This document shows positions 55,262 through 64,000 of a stretch of 64,000 bases of DNA, one piece after another; positions within the stretch are counted from its first letter, which is position 1, and each line of letters opens with the position of its first letter. The translations under genes and the position numbers were made by a program. Under the pieces are notes generated by a model, which saw only the letters and a program-made list of their open reading frames with translations, made no database searches and was not told where the DNA came from. The DNA is taken from contig QVOM02000126.1 in NCBI GenBank assembly GCA_003586115.2, positions 7,435,925-7,499,924 on the forward strand. Reading direction: 5' to 3'. The DNA comes from Salvator merianae (Eukaryota; Chordata; Lepidosauria; Squamata; Teiidae).

Positions 55262-55576
55262 GAAGAAGAAGAAGAAGAAGGAGGAGGAGGAGGAGGAGGA
55301 GAACTTGGTTTTTATACCCCGCTTTTCTCGGCCGAAGCTGACTCAAAGTGGCTTACAAGGTTATTTTTCACCTGAAGGCTTACATCTATCTATCTTCCGC
55401 ATCACACAATGTGATGCTCCCTATTTATGTACTTGCAATTACTTGCTTTTGAACAGCTAGGTTGGCTGGAGCTAGAGACCAGTAGAGGGCGCTCATCCCC
55501 TCTACACGGCAGACAAGGGCCTCGAACTCTGATCCTCCTATTGAAAGATCAGTGCCTTAGCCTTCTGCGCCACTGT
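55262..55576 (-). mobile_element. tRNA-headed SINE with long (GAA)/(GAG) tail, copy d
   Basis: This is the complement of 17138 along its length. The tail here is a purine run of GAA then GAG units (55262-55301). The head ends at GCCTTCTGCGCCACTG. Confidence 0.85.
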
Positions 55577-56443
55577 TGAGACAGGCAAATGGTGATGCCC
55601 CTGGCATGCTTTGTTCCAGCCCTGGGAAAAGGTGCACCAGGAGAAGAAAGATGTGAAATCCCACTTTTGGCATGTCTAATCAGCGGAAATGTTCCTCGGT
55701 TGATGTCTGGTGCATGGTGCCGGCCTGAGAACACTTCAGAAGGGTAGGATCTCACCTACCGTGCAAAGGTTGGTGGCCTGAGCATGACAGCCTGTGGCCA
55801 CAAAATGGTGCCCCGCGTCTTCAGTTCCTCAGAAGGCTTTTTCCAAGCCAGCCAGACAAAAAGTCAGCTTTTAGAAAAAGGCTGCCTCATTGACCCTACA
55901 TGTTTTTACAGTCTATACCAAAGGGACCCCTAATAACTGGAGGGTTTCCGAGGCAGCTATTTTGTGGAGATCATGTTACTCCATGGCAGACCTGCCGTTG
56001 CTGTTAATAAACTTACCATACCATTTAACTTGAATCCACTTCCCCTTATATTACCTACCTGTAATTCTGCATCTCCTGAAAAACAGCTTCTGAGGGCTAC
56101 TGGACCTTTAGGAAGCTTCTGAGATGTTGTAACAAATAGTAACAAATGCATATGGAAGCCTATGAGGAGGACATAGATACTCACCTTGCCCTGTTGGCAT
56201 GTCTTCCTGTCGCTGGCCTCTGGATACTGTCTAGCATGTCAGAGGAAGTCACATGGCCATCAAAGCTGGTAACTATTGGTAGCTCTATCCATCATGAACT
56301 GGTCCAAACTCTTTTTGACTTCTTCAGAGCTGATGGTCAGTACAACATCGTGCGATAGTGAGTTCCAAAATTTAATTATGTATGTACTGTGTGAAAAAAA
56401 AATCCCTTTTATCTGACCTTAGTCTTCCAAGGTTCAAGACATG

Positions 56444-56560
56444 GGCAGCATCCAGACGTTGCTTACTTATTCCACTATATTTGGATATTCCAGGATAAAG
56501 CCTGGATATTCTAGAATATCCAAATATAGTGGAATAAGTAAGAGATGTCTGGATGCAGCC
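56444..56560. repeat. 117-bp foldback MITE, copy 2
   Basis: GGCAGCATCCAGACGTTGC and CTTATTCCACTATATTTGG with the inverted partner CCAAATATAGTGGAATAAG and GTCTGGATGCAGCC. The arms pair over most of their length. Confidence 0.85.
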
Positions 56561-56711
56561 TTAGACTGTATCAAGTGTTAAAAGATGTTAATATTCATCT
56601 AAAATAATTAGAAAATGCTTGAGGGAAAGAATAAAACCTGCTAGCTTTGGTTACTGCTCAAATTCAGCTTTCCTTTCATATAACTACAGCAAAAACTGAC
56701 TTCCATCACGT

Positions 56712-56926
56712 GCCCAGTCACACCTAAACTGTAATGCAGCTTCGATCCACTTTCAGACTGAGAGAACGCATTTGTGAAGTAATAAGATGTTTTCTTTCAG
56801 CATTATGTTAACTCAGAAAATCCACCTGTGTGTTAAGATAATGTGGAAAGAAAATGATCACTTTGCTGATGTGTTCTTTCAATCCAAAAGTGGACTGAAG
56901 CTGTATTAAAACAGGTGTGACTGGGC
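56712..56926. repeat. MITE with perfect 14-bp TIR
   Basis: GCCCAGTCACACCT (56712-56725) and AGGTGTGACTGGGC (56913-56926) are exact inverted repeats. Inner arms (GATCCACTTTCAG and AAAAGTGGACTGAAGC) continue the pairing. It is related to 4316-4505. The flanks show no clear target duplication. Confidence 0.7.
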
Positions 56927-57279
56927 CCTAGGTGTTATTAACTTACCTTTATCTGTTACTTAGGTGAGAGTTGTGTGAATTCATCTACAGTAAAACTAGA
57001 TTTTGGGCCCTGTGTGCATCTCATAGACTGAATCTCTATCTGCTCTTTAGCTGAGAGCGCTGGCCAATTTTTGTTTCATCCTGTTCCTTCTAAAAGTGGA
57101 AGTATATCAACTCATGTTTTTATGTGTGGTTTTTGGGAGTCGCATGGTGTAAACGTCTTTGAGGTCTTCTGAACTGCAGAGCATAAGATAAAAGCCTAAT
57201 AATGATAAACTTGTGTATTTGTGTTGCCACAATGGAGTAAATGTGATGTCTCCAGACCTCTATGTTCCTCTCCTGGCAG

Positions 57280-57508
57280 TAAGGAGCAAGCCGAGCTGTG
57301 GGACACGCATAGACAAGACGTCCAGCTTCTAAACGAGCAGATGGCTGAAAAACACGCTCTCAACATTGAGATAAATGAGCTTCACAACCAGAAGAAGTAT
57401 GAGGAGGAAGAAATTACCCATGAAAAGACTGCCATCGAAGAACTCAAGAAGACGATGTCCAGAGAAGCTGCTGAATTCAGAGCAAACAAAGATCAGCTCA
57501 ATAGGCAG
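57280..57508 (+). CDS. CCDC175: CCDC175 exon 5
   Basis: The largest exon in the window at 229 nt, with acceptor TGTTCCTCTCCTGGCAG and donor CAG/GTTAGT. The first base completes a Cys codon, which avoids the TAA visible at the exon edge. It encodes KEQAELWDTHRQDVQLLNEQ, MAEKHALNIEINELHNQKKY, EEEEITHEKTAIEELKKTMS and REAAEFRANKDQLNRQ, a near-ideal coiled coil rich in Glu and Lys. It ends in phase 0. Confidence 0.88.
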
Positions 57509-57601
57509 GTTAGTTCCAGGATCTGCACTCCTTGTAGAGGAGCTGCCATAGGGTATAACTGCATGAGGATGATCTCCAAGGGTGTTCCTTTCCTTACCCT
57601 A

Positions 57602-57907
57602 GCTAAGGCACTGATCTTTCAATAGGAGGATCGGAGTTCAAGGCCCCTGTCTGCTGTGTAGAGGGGATGAGCGCCCTCTACTGGCCTCTAGCTCCAGCCA
57701 ACCTAGCTGTTCGAAAGCAAGTAATTGCAAGTAGATAAATAGGGAGCATCACATTGTGTGATGTGGAAGATAGATAGATGTACGCCTTCGGGTGAAAAAT
57801 AACCTTGTAAGCCGCTTTGAGTCAGCTTCGGCCGAGAAAAGCGGGGTATAAAAACCAAGTTGTTGTTGTTGTTGTTGTTGTTGTTCTTCTTCTTCTTCTT
57901 CTTCTTC
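57602..57907 (+). mobile_element. tRNA-headed SINE, 5' truncated, (TTG)/(TTC) tail, copy e
   Basis: It starts at CTAAGGCACTGATC, so the A-box end is lost. The body is as in 17138. The tail is (TTG)n then (TTC)n (57860-57906). Confidence 0.85.
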
Positions 57908-58318
57908 CTTGCTTTTGAGTTCACTTGTCTTCCCAGCACTGTCAAGTGGTCTCAGCTATGGAAACGTACATTTCCTGGGCTCAGCCGCACGGTGGATCAA
58001 AAGCAACAGAGCTGCAGATGCATTTTCAGTGTGCCCCACTGCTCACCATGTTCAGAGTGGTTTTTCCTGCCATTTTATGCAGCTTTAGAGCAGAGTGGGT
58101 GCCACCTGCATGTGGCCAAATCACCAAGATACTACCTCTTAAACATGTATCTTCACACGTGCAGATGCACCCTTGGTCAGAGAGCTCGGAGCTCTGCACA
58201 ATTTAACTCTGTTATTGTCAAAGAATTTTCAGTGCAGCCTCCTGCAAGTCTCAAGTAAAGGCTAATGTCCAGCCAGTGCCTCAGACAAGGGGCATCAGGG
58301 ATTGATTGCAAACTGTCA

Positions 58319-58759
58319 TGGGATGCCTGCAGACAGTGAAAGGAAATTTCAGGATCTTGTTTAGATCCCGCAGTCACTTTTCACCCATCCTGCCAGGCGG
58401 CAGGAGGCAATCCCAGGGCAAACTGGAGTTCTTACCTTGTTATTTCTTTGCAGAATTGCTGCTCTTGCAAAAGTACCTGGATGCAAGCAAGGGCCCACCC
58501 ACTTCTCTTTCCTTTTTTGTACATTTCTTACATACAAGTACTTTTGCAAGAGCAGTGATTCTGTGCTGAAGCGGGAGACAAGGTAGGCAATCTGGCATGA
58601 TTAAAAACCTGGCATCGGAGCTGGATTTTCCGTCATGCCTATATAGCACATTTTTGATGGACTATCCTTGGAATGTACTGGGATTGCCACAGGGATGTGT
58701 GGCATTCCCAATATAGCCCAGGGAAAATTGCAGTTTTTAAACCACATCTGGAGGCACCC
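58319..58759. repeat. Family C MITE
   Basis: GGGATGCCTGCAGACAG at the left and CATCTGGAGGCACCC at the right form an inverted pair. A central hairpin is made by GCTGCTCTTGCAAAAGTACC and TACTTTTGCAAGAGCAG. GGGATTGCCACAGGGATGTG is shared with 29800. Confidence 0.65.
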
Positions 58760-59381
58760 ATAGCTGACTTTTTTGTTTGCTTGTTTTAAAGCAGGGGTTG
58801 CCAGCTATTTTGTGCTAGTCGATGCATTTGGAATTTTGATGGTATTCCTCCCTCTGACTTCTTCCTTACCCAGGGTCATTTCTTGCCCTTTACAGAGTGA
58901 AAGAAAGAAAGATACGGAGGGAGATAGTCTTTACTTTGGTATGACAGCTGCATTAAAGGCAGGTCTAGCACAATTGAAAAGGATCCCTTGTTTTTACTGT
59001 CCAATTGTTTAATGAAGATCAGGGGTGGCATTTAAACAATGCAGTTTCAATAAGATAAGAAGCACTTCTGGCATGTTTGGCTGTGGTCACACCATAACAA
59101 GATAGTCTGTTTTAGGATGGATGGGGAGCTCAAGCCATTTCTGGGCTCTTCTGGCCTGGTCACACCTACTTTGAGTGGGAGCAGGTGAGCTCAGCTGTCC
59201 CTCTCTGGTTCAAAGCCCCAGACTGCCCTCCTTGAGAGCAGAGGCCATGGGGAGACAGGGGAAAGCTGCTCATCCTGGATCCAGAGTCATTGGATTCATG
59301 CCACCGTGGAGGGAGGGTGGGGGGCTACAGACACACACTGCTCCTGGACTTGATCTTCCCACACCACTGCCACCATGAATA

Positions 59382-59875
59382 TAAGAACATAAAAGGAGCC
59401 CTGCTGGATCAGGTCACGGCCCATCTAGGTTCAGCATCCTGTGTCACAGAAATTGCCGCTGGGCATTCTCAAGCAGAAGACCAAGGGAAAAAAACCTTCA
59501 CCTGCTCTTGACTCCTTGCAAATGGTCTTTAGAGGCATCCTGCCTGTCTCTCCACCTTGGAGGCAATATCTAGGTATCACTTCTAGTAGCCATTGATACA
59601 CCTGACCTCCATGAATCTGCCTAATCTGTTCTTAAAACTATCAAATCTGGTTGCTGTCACCACCTCTTCCAGTAGTAAATTCCATAGACTGATGATCCTC
59701 TGGGTGAAAAAATATTTCCCCCGATGGTCCTAACTCTCCTGCCCATCAGCGTCATAGAGTGCTCCTTGGTCCTAGTGTTGTGCAATAGAGAAAAGAAATT
59801 TTCTCTATCTACCTTTTCCACACTGTGCATAATTATATATATATTCCAGTTAGGTTCCCTCTTAAGTGCCATCGC
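59382..59875 (-). mobile_element. L3/CR1-type LINE 3' region (minus)
   Basis: The longest minus copy: AAGAACATAAAAGGAGCCC through CACCACCTCTTCCAGTAG to CTCTTAAGTGCC. The antisense strand encodes traces of the RT C-terminus (MHSVEKVDRENFFSLLHNTR in 59872-59657). Confidence 0.85.
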
Positions 59876-60634
59876 GCAAGGCTGAAGAGTTCAGGACATT
59901 ACAGCCTGATTTTGTAAGCTTCATGGGTCCCATGCAGGAGAGAGATCCATTGTACTGACCTGAATTGCAGTTTTAGAAGCAGAAACAGATTCAGTGCTGG
60001 GATAATCTGCATACTGGATAGTTCCAATCTGGAATGAAAAGTCCGCAGAAAAACCAGAAATGGACTTTCATTTCAGACCTTTGCTGACAGAAGACAACTT
60101 CCAATCAGAGAAAAGATAAGCTGTGACCGCAGCCTTCCTTTCAGTAATGTGTGTTTTTCAGGTAAATGGAAATGGCAAGGAAAGGGTTAAGGAACTTTGA
60201 TGGTTCTTTGAGAAGCCTTCAGCAGCGCATCATACCTTTACATACCATTTTGGTGACACCTGTCTTAAATCATGCTAATAGCTATTCCCGCCCTTTTGTG
60301 GTAGTAAATGACATTTTGCAACCAAAAGATAGAAAGCTTCAGAATAGCAAATCAGCAGATGAAAATAAAGGCCTGTCTAAATGGAACATCTTTACTATTT
60401 TCTGAAAGCGTCTAAATGAACTGGCCAGACAAAACTGCCTTAGTAAGGATTCTGTAAGGAGGCTTTCATTACCTAGGAAATCATACCTCTTGCCTGAAAT
60501 GATAGTAGCATCTTATGAAGAGGTATTGCAATTAGGTAGAAGTAATAAATAGGAAATATGGGCCTGTCCAGCCACGCTCTAGGAAGTATTGCAAGGAGCT
60601 GGTTTCATTATATTAATGTTGGTTTTGCCTGTAG

Positions 60635-60757
60635 ATTTCAGAACTTCGAAGGAAACTTGCAGCCAAGGAACGTGAAACTGAAGAAAAGAGAAGTGAATAT
60701 TTGCACTTGCTTGACATATTAAAAGGTCTTGAAAAGGAAATCGCAGACTACAATGAG
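60635..60757 (+). CDS. CCDC175: CCDC175 exon 6
   Basis: This 123-nt exon (41 codons, phase 0 at both ends) has acceptor TTTTGCCTGTAG and donor GAG/GTAAAA. It encodes ISELRRKLAAKERETEEKRS, EYLHLLDILKGLEKEIADYN and E, continuing the coiled coil. A skipped exon 6 would keep the frame. Confidence 0.86.
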
Positions 60758-60866
60758 GTAAAATAAAATATATTTAGAGCTGATGAGCATATAGCCCTCA
60801 AAAGCTATGGCTTCCCACATTCCAGTCCTAACATCAAGCTAGCAGTGTTCTACATTAGAAAGACAA

Positions 60867-61290
60867 AGGCTGCATCCAGATGGGGGACATATAGCACCAT
60901 TATGTCTACACTATGATGGGATTGCCACACGTATCTGAGGCAACCCCACCATAGCTCCGCTATATCCCCAATAAATTCCGCTATAGCCTATTGCAGGAAA
61001 ACCGGATTCTGATGGCAGGTTTTCCTGAAATAGCTCTGTAACTTACCGTCTGGAGGGAGCTGCCATCCTGAAAGTGCCCACTGTGCATTGCGGGGGTGAA
61101 AAAGATGGCCGCATACGCACAGTGGTCACGATTGTGCTGGTGAAATACCCAGATGTGCGTGTCACTGCAACACTCACAGACAGTGCTGGCCCCCACTCTG
61201 TCTAGGCCACAAGTGTAATTCCAGAAGGTCTATACTCCAGAATATCACTTGTTAGCAATATATTCGGCCGGCATCTGGAGCTGGCCAAAC
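60867..61290 (+). repeat. Family B MITE, best copy
   Basis: It begins AGGCTGCATCCAGATGGGGG, with GGGATTGCCACACGTATCTG, GGCAACCCCACCATAGC, a GGATTCTGATGGCAGGTTTTCC block and AAATACCCAGATGTGCGTG. It ends GGCATCTGGAGCTGGCC. The first 100 bases fold back on themselves (ATGATGGGATTGCCACACG with GAGGCAACCCCACCAT). Confidence 0.65.
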
Positions 61291-61429
61291 AGTTTGCTAT
61301 TTAGTCTTATCTCTTGCTGTTCCTGCAAGGCCATCACAGAGAAAGGCTTCTGCTTCAGTAAGGGAAATAAGAACATAAGCAGAACAGTGAGTAAGAGAAG
61401 GAGGACAGTGTTTTTGATTTTGTTATCAG

Positions 61430-61620
61430 CGGTGGCCGCTGGCTTTAAGAGCGGGTGTTCCTAACCTGCAGGAAGCACGCGATTGCTGTTCACAGAGCCT
61501 CCGGGCCTCCGTACTGTCACAGTTGCGACAGTACGGAGGCCCGGAGGCTCCATGAACAGCAATTGCGCACTTTCCACAGGTTACGAACACCCACCCTTAA
61601 AACCAGCGGCCGGCGCTGTT
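61430..61620. repeat. 190-bp foldback element with ~90-bp arms
   Basis: The left arm has GGCCGCTGGCTTTAAGAGCG, GCGATTGCTGTTCA and GCCTCCGGGCCTCCGTACTGTC. The right arm is its inverted, slightly diverged copy (GACAGTACGGAGGCCCGGAG, TGAACAGCAATTGCGC, CTTAAAACCAGCGGCCGGCG), with a loop of only about ACAGTTGC. A half copy is at 4832-4950. Confidence 0.85.
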
Positions 61621-61764
61621 TTCTATAATTCTGTTTTGATTTGGCTGAGCTTGCATAATTCTATTTCCAGTTTAACAAATTGTTCACCGTCAATCACTTT
61701 CTCCTGTGCCAACGTTTTGGTTACACTTCCACAGACATGAGAGGAAAATGTGAGAACTTGTTTG

Positions 61765-62198
61765 CATCTCAGAGTTGCCTCTCACCGTTCCTGCCAAACA
61801 GCAGAACAACATCATGGGGCAAGCGTGGGCACTTGTCTAAGTGCTTACTCCTGCAATGGCAAGATGATATGTTGACAGCACGAAATGCCCGGAAGTGTGC
61901 ATGCGCCAGCCAGGCCCTGCATTTGTGTGGTAGCCATTTTCACCCTGATTTCGACCCTGCACATATGCAGGAGCCATTTTCTTCAGATATGATCCCATGA
62001 GTAAGTTTACAGACAGGTCGGCCATATTGCTATTCCAGGAAAATCCGTAATAAGAGTTGGATTTCCCTGGCACAGAGACGTCACAGGATTTCACTTCTAT
62101 GTCATGGGACTATGTTGGGATTGCCACAGATATGTGCAGAAATCTCAACATAGCCCTGAGATAATCCCACATTTTAGCCCCTGTCTGAATGCAGCCTT
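61765..62198 (-). repeat. Family B' MITE (minus)
   Basis: The complement of the 24069 layout: GTTGCCTCTCACCG, CAAGCGTGGGCAC, GGAAGTGTGCATGCGCC, TGGGATTGCCACAGATATG, CCACATTTTAGCCCC and CTGTCTGAATGCAGCC at the end. Confidence 0.6.
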
Positions 62199-62269
62199 AG
62201 ACTGATGACCGCAGCAGAATACACAAATCAATGCCTAGATTGTAAAGTTGTGAGAAGCTCTTGTATTAA

Positions 62270-62475
62270 AGGCTGGGTTCACACAAAATGGAAAAAATCA
62301 CCTGTGAGGAAGCTGAGGGATGCTTTGCTGAGGAAATTGTTCACAAGCCAATCTGCTCCCCCATGAATATTCTAGACCAGAAAAGGTGGATTAGAGATGG
62401 GATGAGAACATGAGTGCCACACACTACCATCTTTAAGGCACTTTTGAGACAGTTCTTTTTGTTGTATGTGAATGC
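62270..62475. repeat. Unclassified dispersed repeat (related to 8440-8640)
   Basis: GGGTTCACACAAAATGG at the left and TTGTATGTGAATGCAGCC at the right give a weak inverted relation. CATTCTAGACC and the ACCATCTTTAAGGCACTTTTGAG segment link it to 8440-8640. Confidence 0.35.
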
Positions 62476-62578
62476 AGCCAAAATGATCAGGCCCTTAGTA
62501 AGAGAAACATACCTTTCACATATGTTTCTGCAAGTAACATGATCTACAGGGCATTGGTATGCAATTTGGGTACACAGT

Positions 62579-63015
62579 GACCGCATCAGATGGGGGAAAT
62601 ATAGTGCCATTGTGCCACACTATGTTGGGATTGCCACATGTATCTGTGGCGACCCCACAATAGCGCTGCTATATCCCCCCTAAATCCCACTGTAGCCTAT
62701 TCTGGGAAAACCTGACTCTGATGGCAGGCTTTCCTGAAACAACACTATAACTTGTCACGTGAAAGGAGCCACCATCTTGGAAATGGCCATTGCGCATGTG
62801 CAGGGGCCAAAAAAGGTTACGCATGTGTGGTGATAGCAATTGCACACTTCCAGGTATTTTGCACCAGCAAAATACCCAGATGCACGTCTCATTAAAACAT
62901 GCAAAGACAGTGTCACCCCGCTCCACACTCTAACCAACAGGTGATAGTTCCGGAGGGGCTTTTCTCCAGAATATTGCCTGTTAGCAAGATATTCAGCTGG
63001 TGTCTGGAGCTGGCC
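62579..63015 (+). repeat. Family B MITE
   Basis: GACCGCATCAGATGGGGG, GGGATTGCCACATGTATCTG, GACTCTGATGGCAGGCTTTCC, CACTTCCAGGTATTTTGC and GTGTCTGGAGCTGGCC follow 60867 throughout. Confidence 0.65.
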
Positions 63016-63258
63016 AGTGCCTCATGGGTCGCATTCTCTCAAATCAGTTTATCTCTGCAATAACTCCGTGCCAGCCGTGGAGCTGAATGCTGGGAATTGT
63101 AGTTCACGAGTATCCACTGGGCCACAGTTGAGCACCTCTGCATTAGACACAAAGTAGTGACTCCAGTGCTAAACTAAAGGATCTTGAAGCCGTAATAAAA
63201 TATTCTGTATAAATCATCTCAACTTGTTATTGTCCGTTTTGTTCCTTCCATTTGATAG

Positions 63259-63368
63259 ATCGTTAACAACCAGAAGAATAAACTTTCAGAGATATTTAAA
63301 AATATCAGGAAACTAATAAAAGAGCTTGAAGAAAAAAAGGCTAAGAAGGAGTCTATTCTCAAAAAGAA
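63259..63368 (+). CDS. CCDC175: CCDC175 exon 7 (last in window)
   Basis: This 110-nt exon has acceptor TTCCATTTGATAG and donor AAGAA/GTAAGC. It starts in phase 0 and ends two bases into a codon. It encodes IVNNQKNKLSEIFKNIRKLI, then KELEEKKAKKESILKKK. The seven exons total 878 nt. The gene continues past the window; from memory of family length this is roughly the N-terminal third or more. Confidence 0.85.
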
Positions 63369-63604
63369 GTAAGCTGATACATTTTTAAAAACACTGTTTT
63401 TAATGTCTAAGGGGTGGCGGTGGTACATTTTTGTTCACAATAAAATTCTCAACTTTAAAAAAAGAATCCTTATTGTAGATAAGCAGGACAAAAATGTCCA
63501 AAGTCCCCCTAGTATAGAATTCTATGTTACATTATAGAAACCTAAATACCTCTTAACGCTTGCAGGTATGGCGTGAAGCTAGTGACTGTCCCTGCTACTT
63601 GTTC

Positions 63605-63838
63605 CCAGCACTGAAGAAAATTAGGTATTGATATTAGGAAAAACTTTCTGACCATAAGGGCAATCAGTCACTGGAACAGGTTACCACAGGAGGTGGTGGG
63701 CTCTCCTTCGCTGGAGGTCTTCAAGGAGAGGCTGGACAGATATCTGTCTGGGATGCTTTAGTGAATCCTACATTGAGCAGGGGGTTGGACTCAATGACCC
63801 TGGAGGTCCCTTCCAACTCTATGATTCTATGATTCCAT
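63605..63838 (+). mobile_element. CR1 LINE 3' end, short copy
   Basis: From GATATTAGGAAAAACTTTCTGACC to GATTCTATGATTCC it is almost identical to 21240-21450, with the octamer terminus. The close match suggests recent activity of this CR1 subfamily. Confidence 0.85.
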
Positions 63839-63950
63839 ATTCAGAGGCATTTGGAGATTCATTCACCTGTCATTATTAATTACCTGGTAGATGACTTGTG
63901 CTCTACAAGTTAGTGGGATCATTTAAAAAAGTTACAACACAGTTCATGAT

Positions 63951-64000
63951 AGTTAAAGCAGTGGTCTTTCCCTTAGTAATGTATGGCCATGAAAGCTGGA
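63951..64000 (+). mobile_element. BovB LINE fragment, cut by the window end
   Basis: GTTAAAGCAGTGGTCTTTCCC and TAATGTATGGCCATGAAAGCTGGA match the VKAMIFPVVMYGCESW-coding region of BovB at 16180-16228. It continues outside the window. Confidence 0.7.

Noticed and set aside
1..64000. A previously undescribed multi-gene system
   Set aside because: Only two genes with known relatives are supported; all other long frames are repeats or chance, and no cluster of unknown genes is present.

Overview
This is nuclear DNA from a vertebrate, most likely a squamate reptile (lizard or gecko, possibly snake). Interrupted genes with GT-AG introns sit in a dense mosaic of CR1/L3-type, L2-type, L1-like and BovB (RTE) LINEs, tRNA-derived SINEs, hAT-, Harbinger- and pogo-like non-autonomous DNA transposons, and a Ty1/copia LTR element. 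Abundant BovB together with CR1/L2 and copia is the main reason for choosing squamate. The assignment is inference; no species is claimed.

Two protein-coding genes are visible, both on the + strand. (1) The 3' end of RTN1 (reticulon 1): six exons at 18677-38878 encode the 188-residue reticulon homology domain and the stop codon, followed by a 3' UTR of about 1.8 kb ending near 40,695. Bases 1-18676 read as the long RTN1 intron upstream of the first of these exons; no RTN1 5' exon was found there. (2) The 5' part of a coiled-coil gene that I assign to CCDC175: seven exons at 45257-63368 with correct splice sites and compatible phases, open through 292 codons. The assignment rests on the coiled-coil character and on the known vertebrate order RTN1 then CCDC175 in the same orientation. 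The rest of the gene lies beyond the window. Its promoter is a small GC-rich block with a CCAAT box and two near-consensus RFX X-box motifs.

Everything else is introns, the intergenic gap (about 40.7-45.1 kb) and mobile elements. The clearest are: a young Ty1/copia element (35075-38528, antisense in the last RTN1 intron) with near-identical LTRs, a 5-bp target duplication, an intact gag-protease-integrase reading frame and no reverse transcriptase; a decayed BovB LINE (about 12655-16588) split by a Harbinger-like 1.2-kb element; a U1 snRNA retropseudogene (33656-33820) inside a tandem block of LINE fragments; a solo retroviral LTR (48133-48862) that split an older LINE and was itself entered by a foldback element; and a tandem array of four SINE monomers (52695-53363).

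I did not find an undescribed multi-gene system. The window is ordinary gene-plus-repeat vertebrate DNA. The points most worth following are the RT-less copia copy with its half-tRNA primer site, the X-boxes at CCDC175, the 75-bp minisatellite in the RTN1 3' UTR, the U1 pseudogene and the SINE array. Repeat boundaries given as approximate were judged by eye from copies inside the window; family names rest on recognised motifs, not on a database search.
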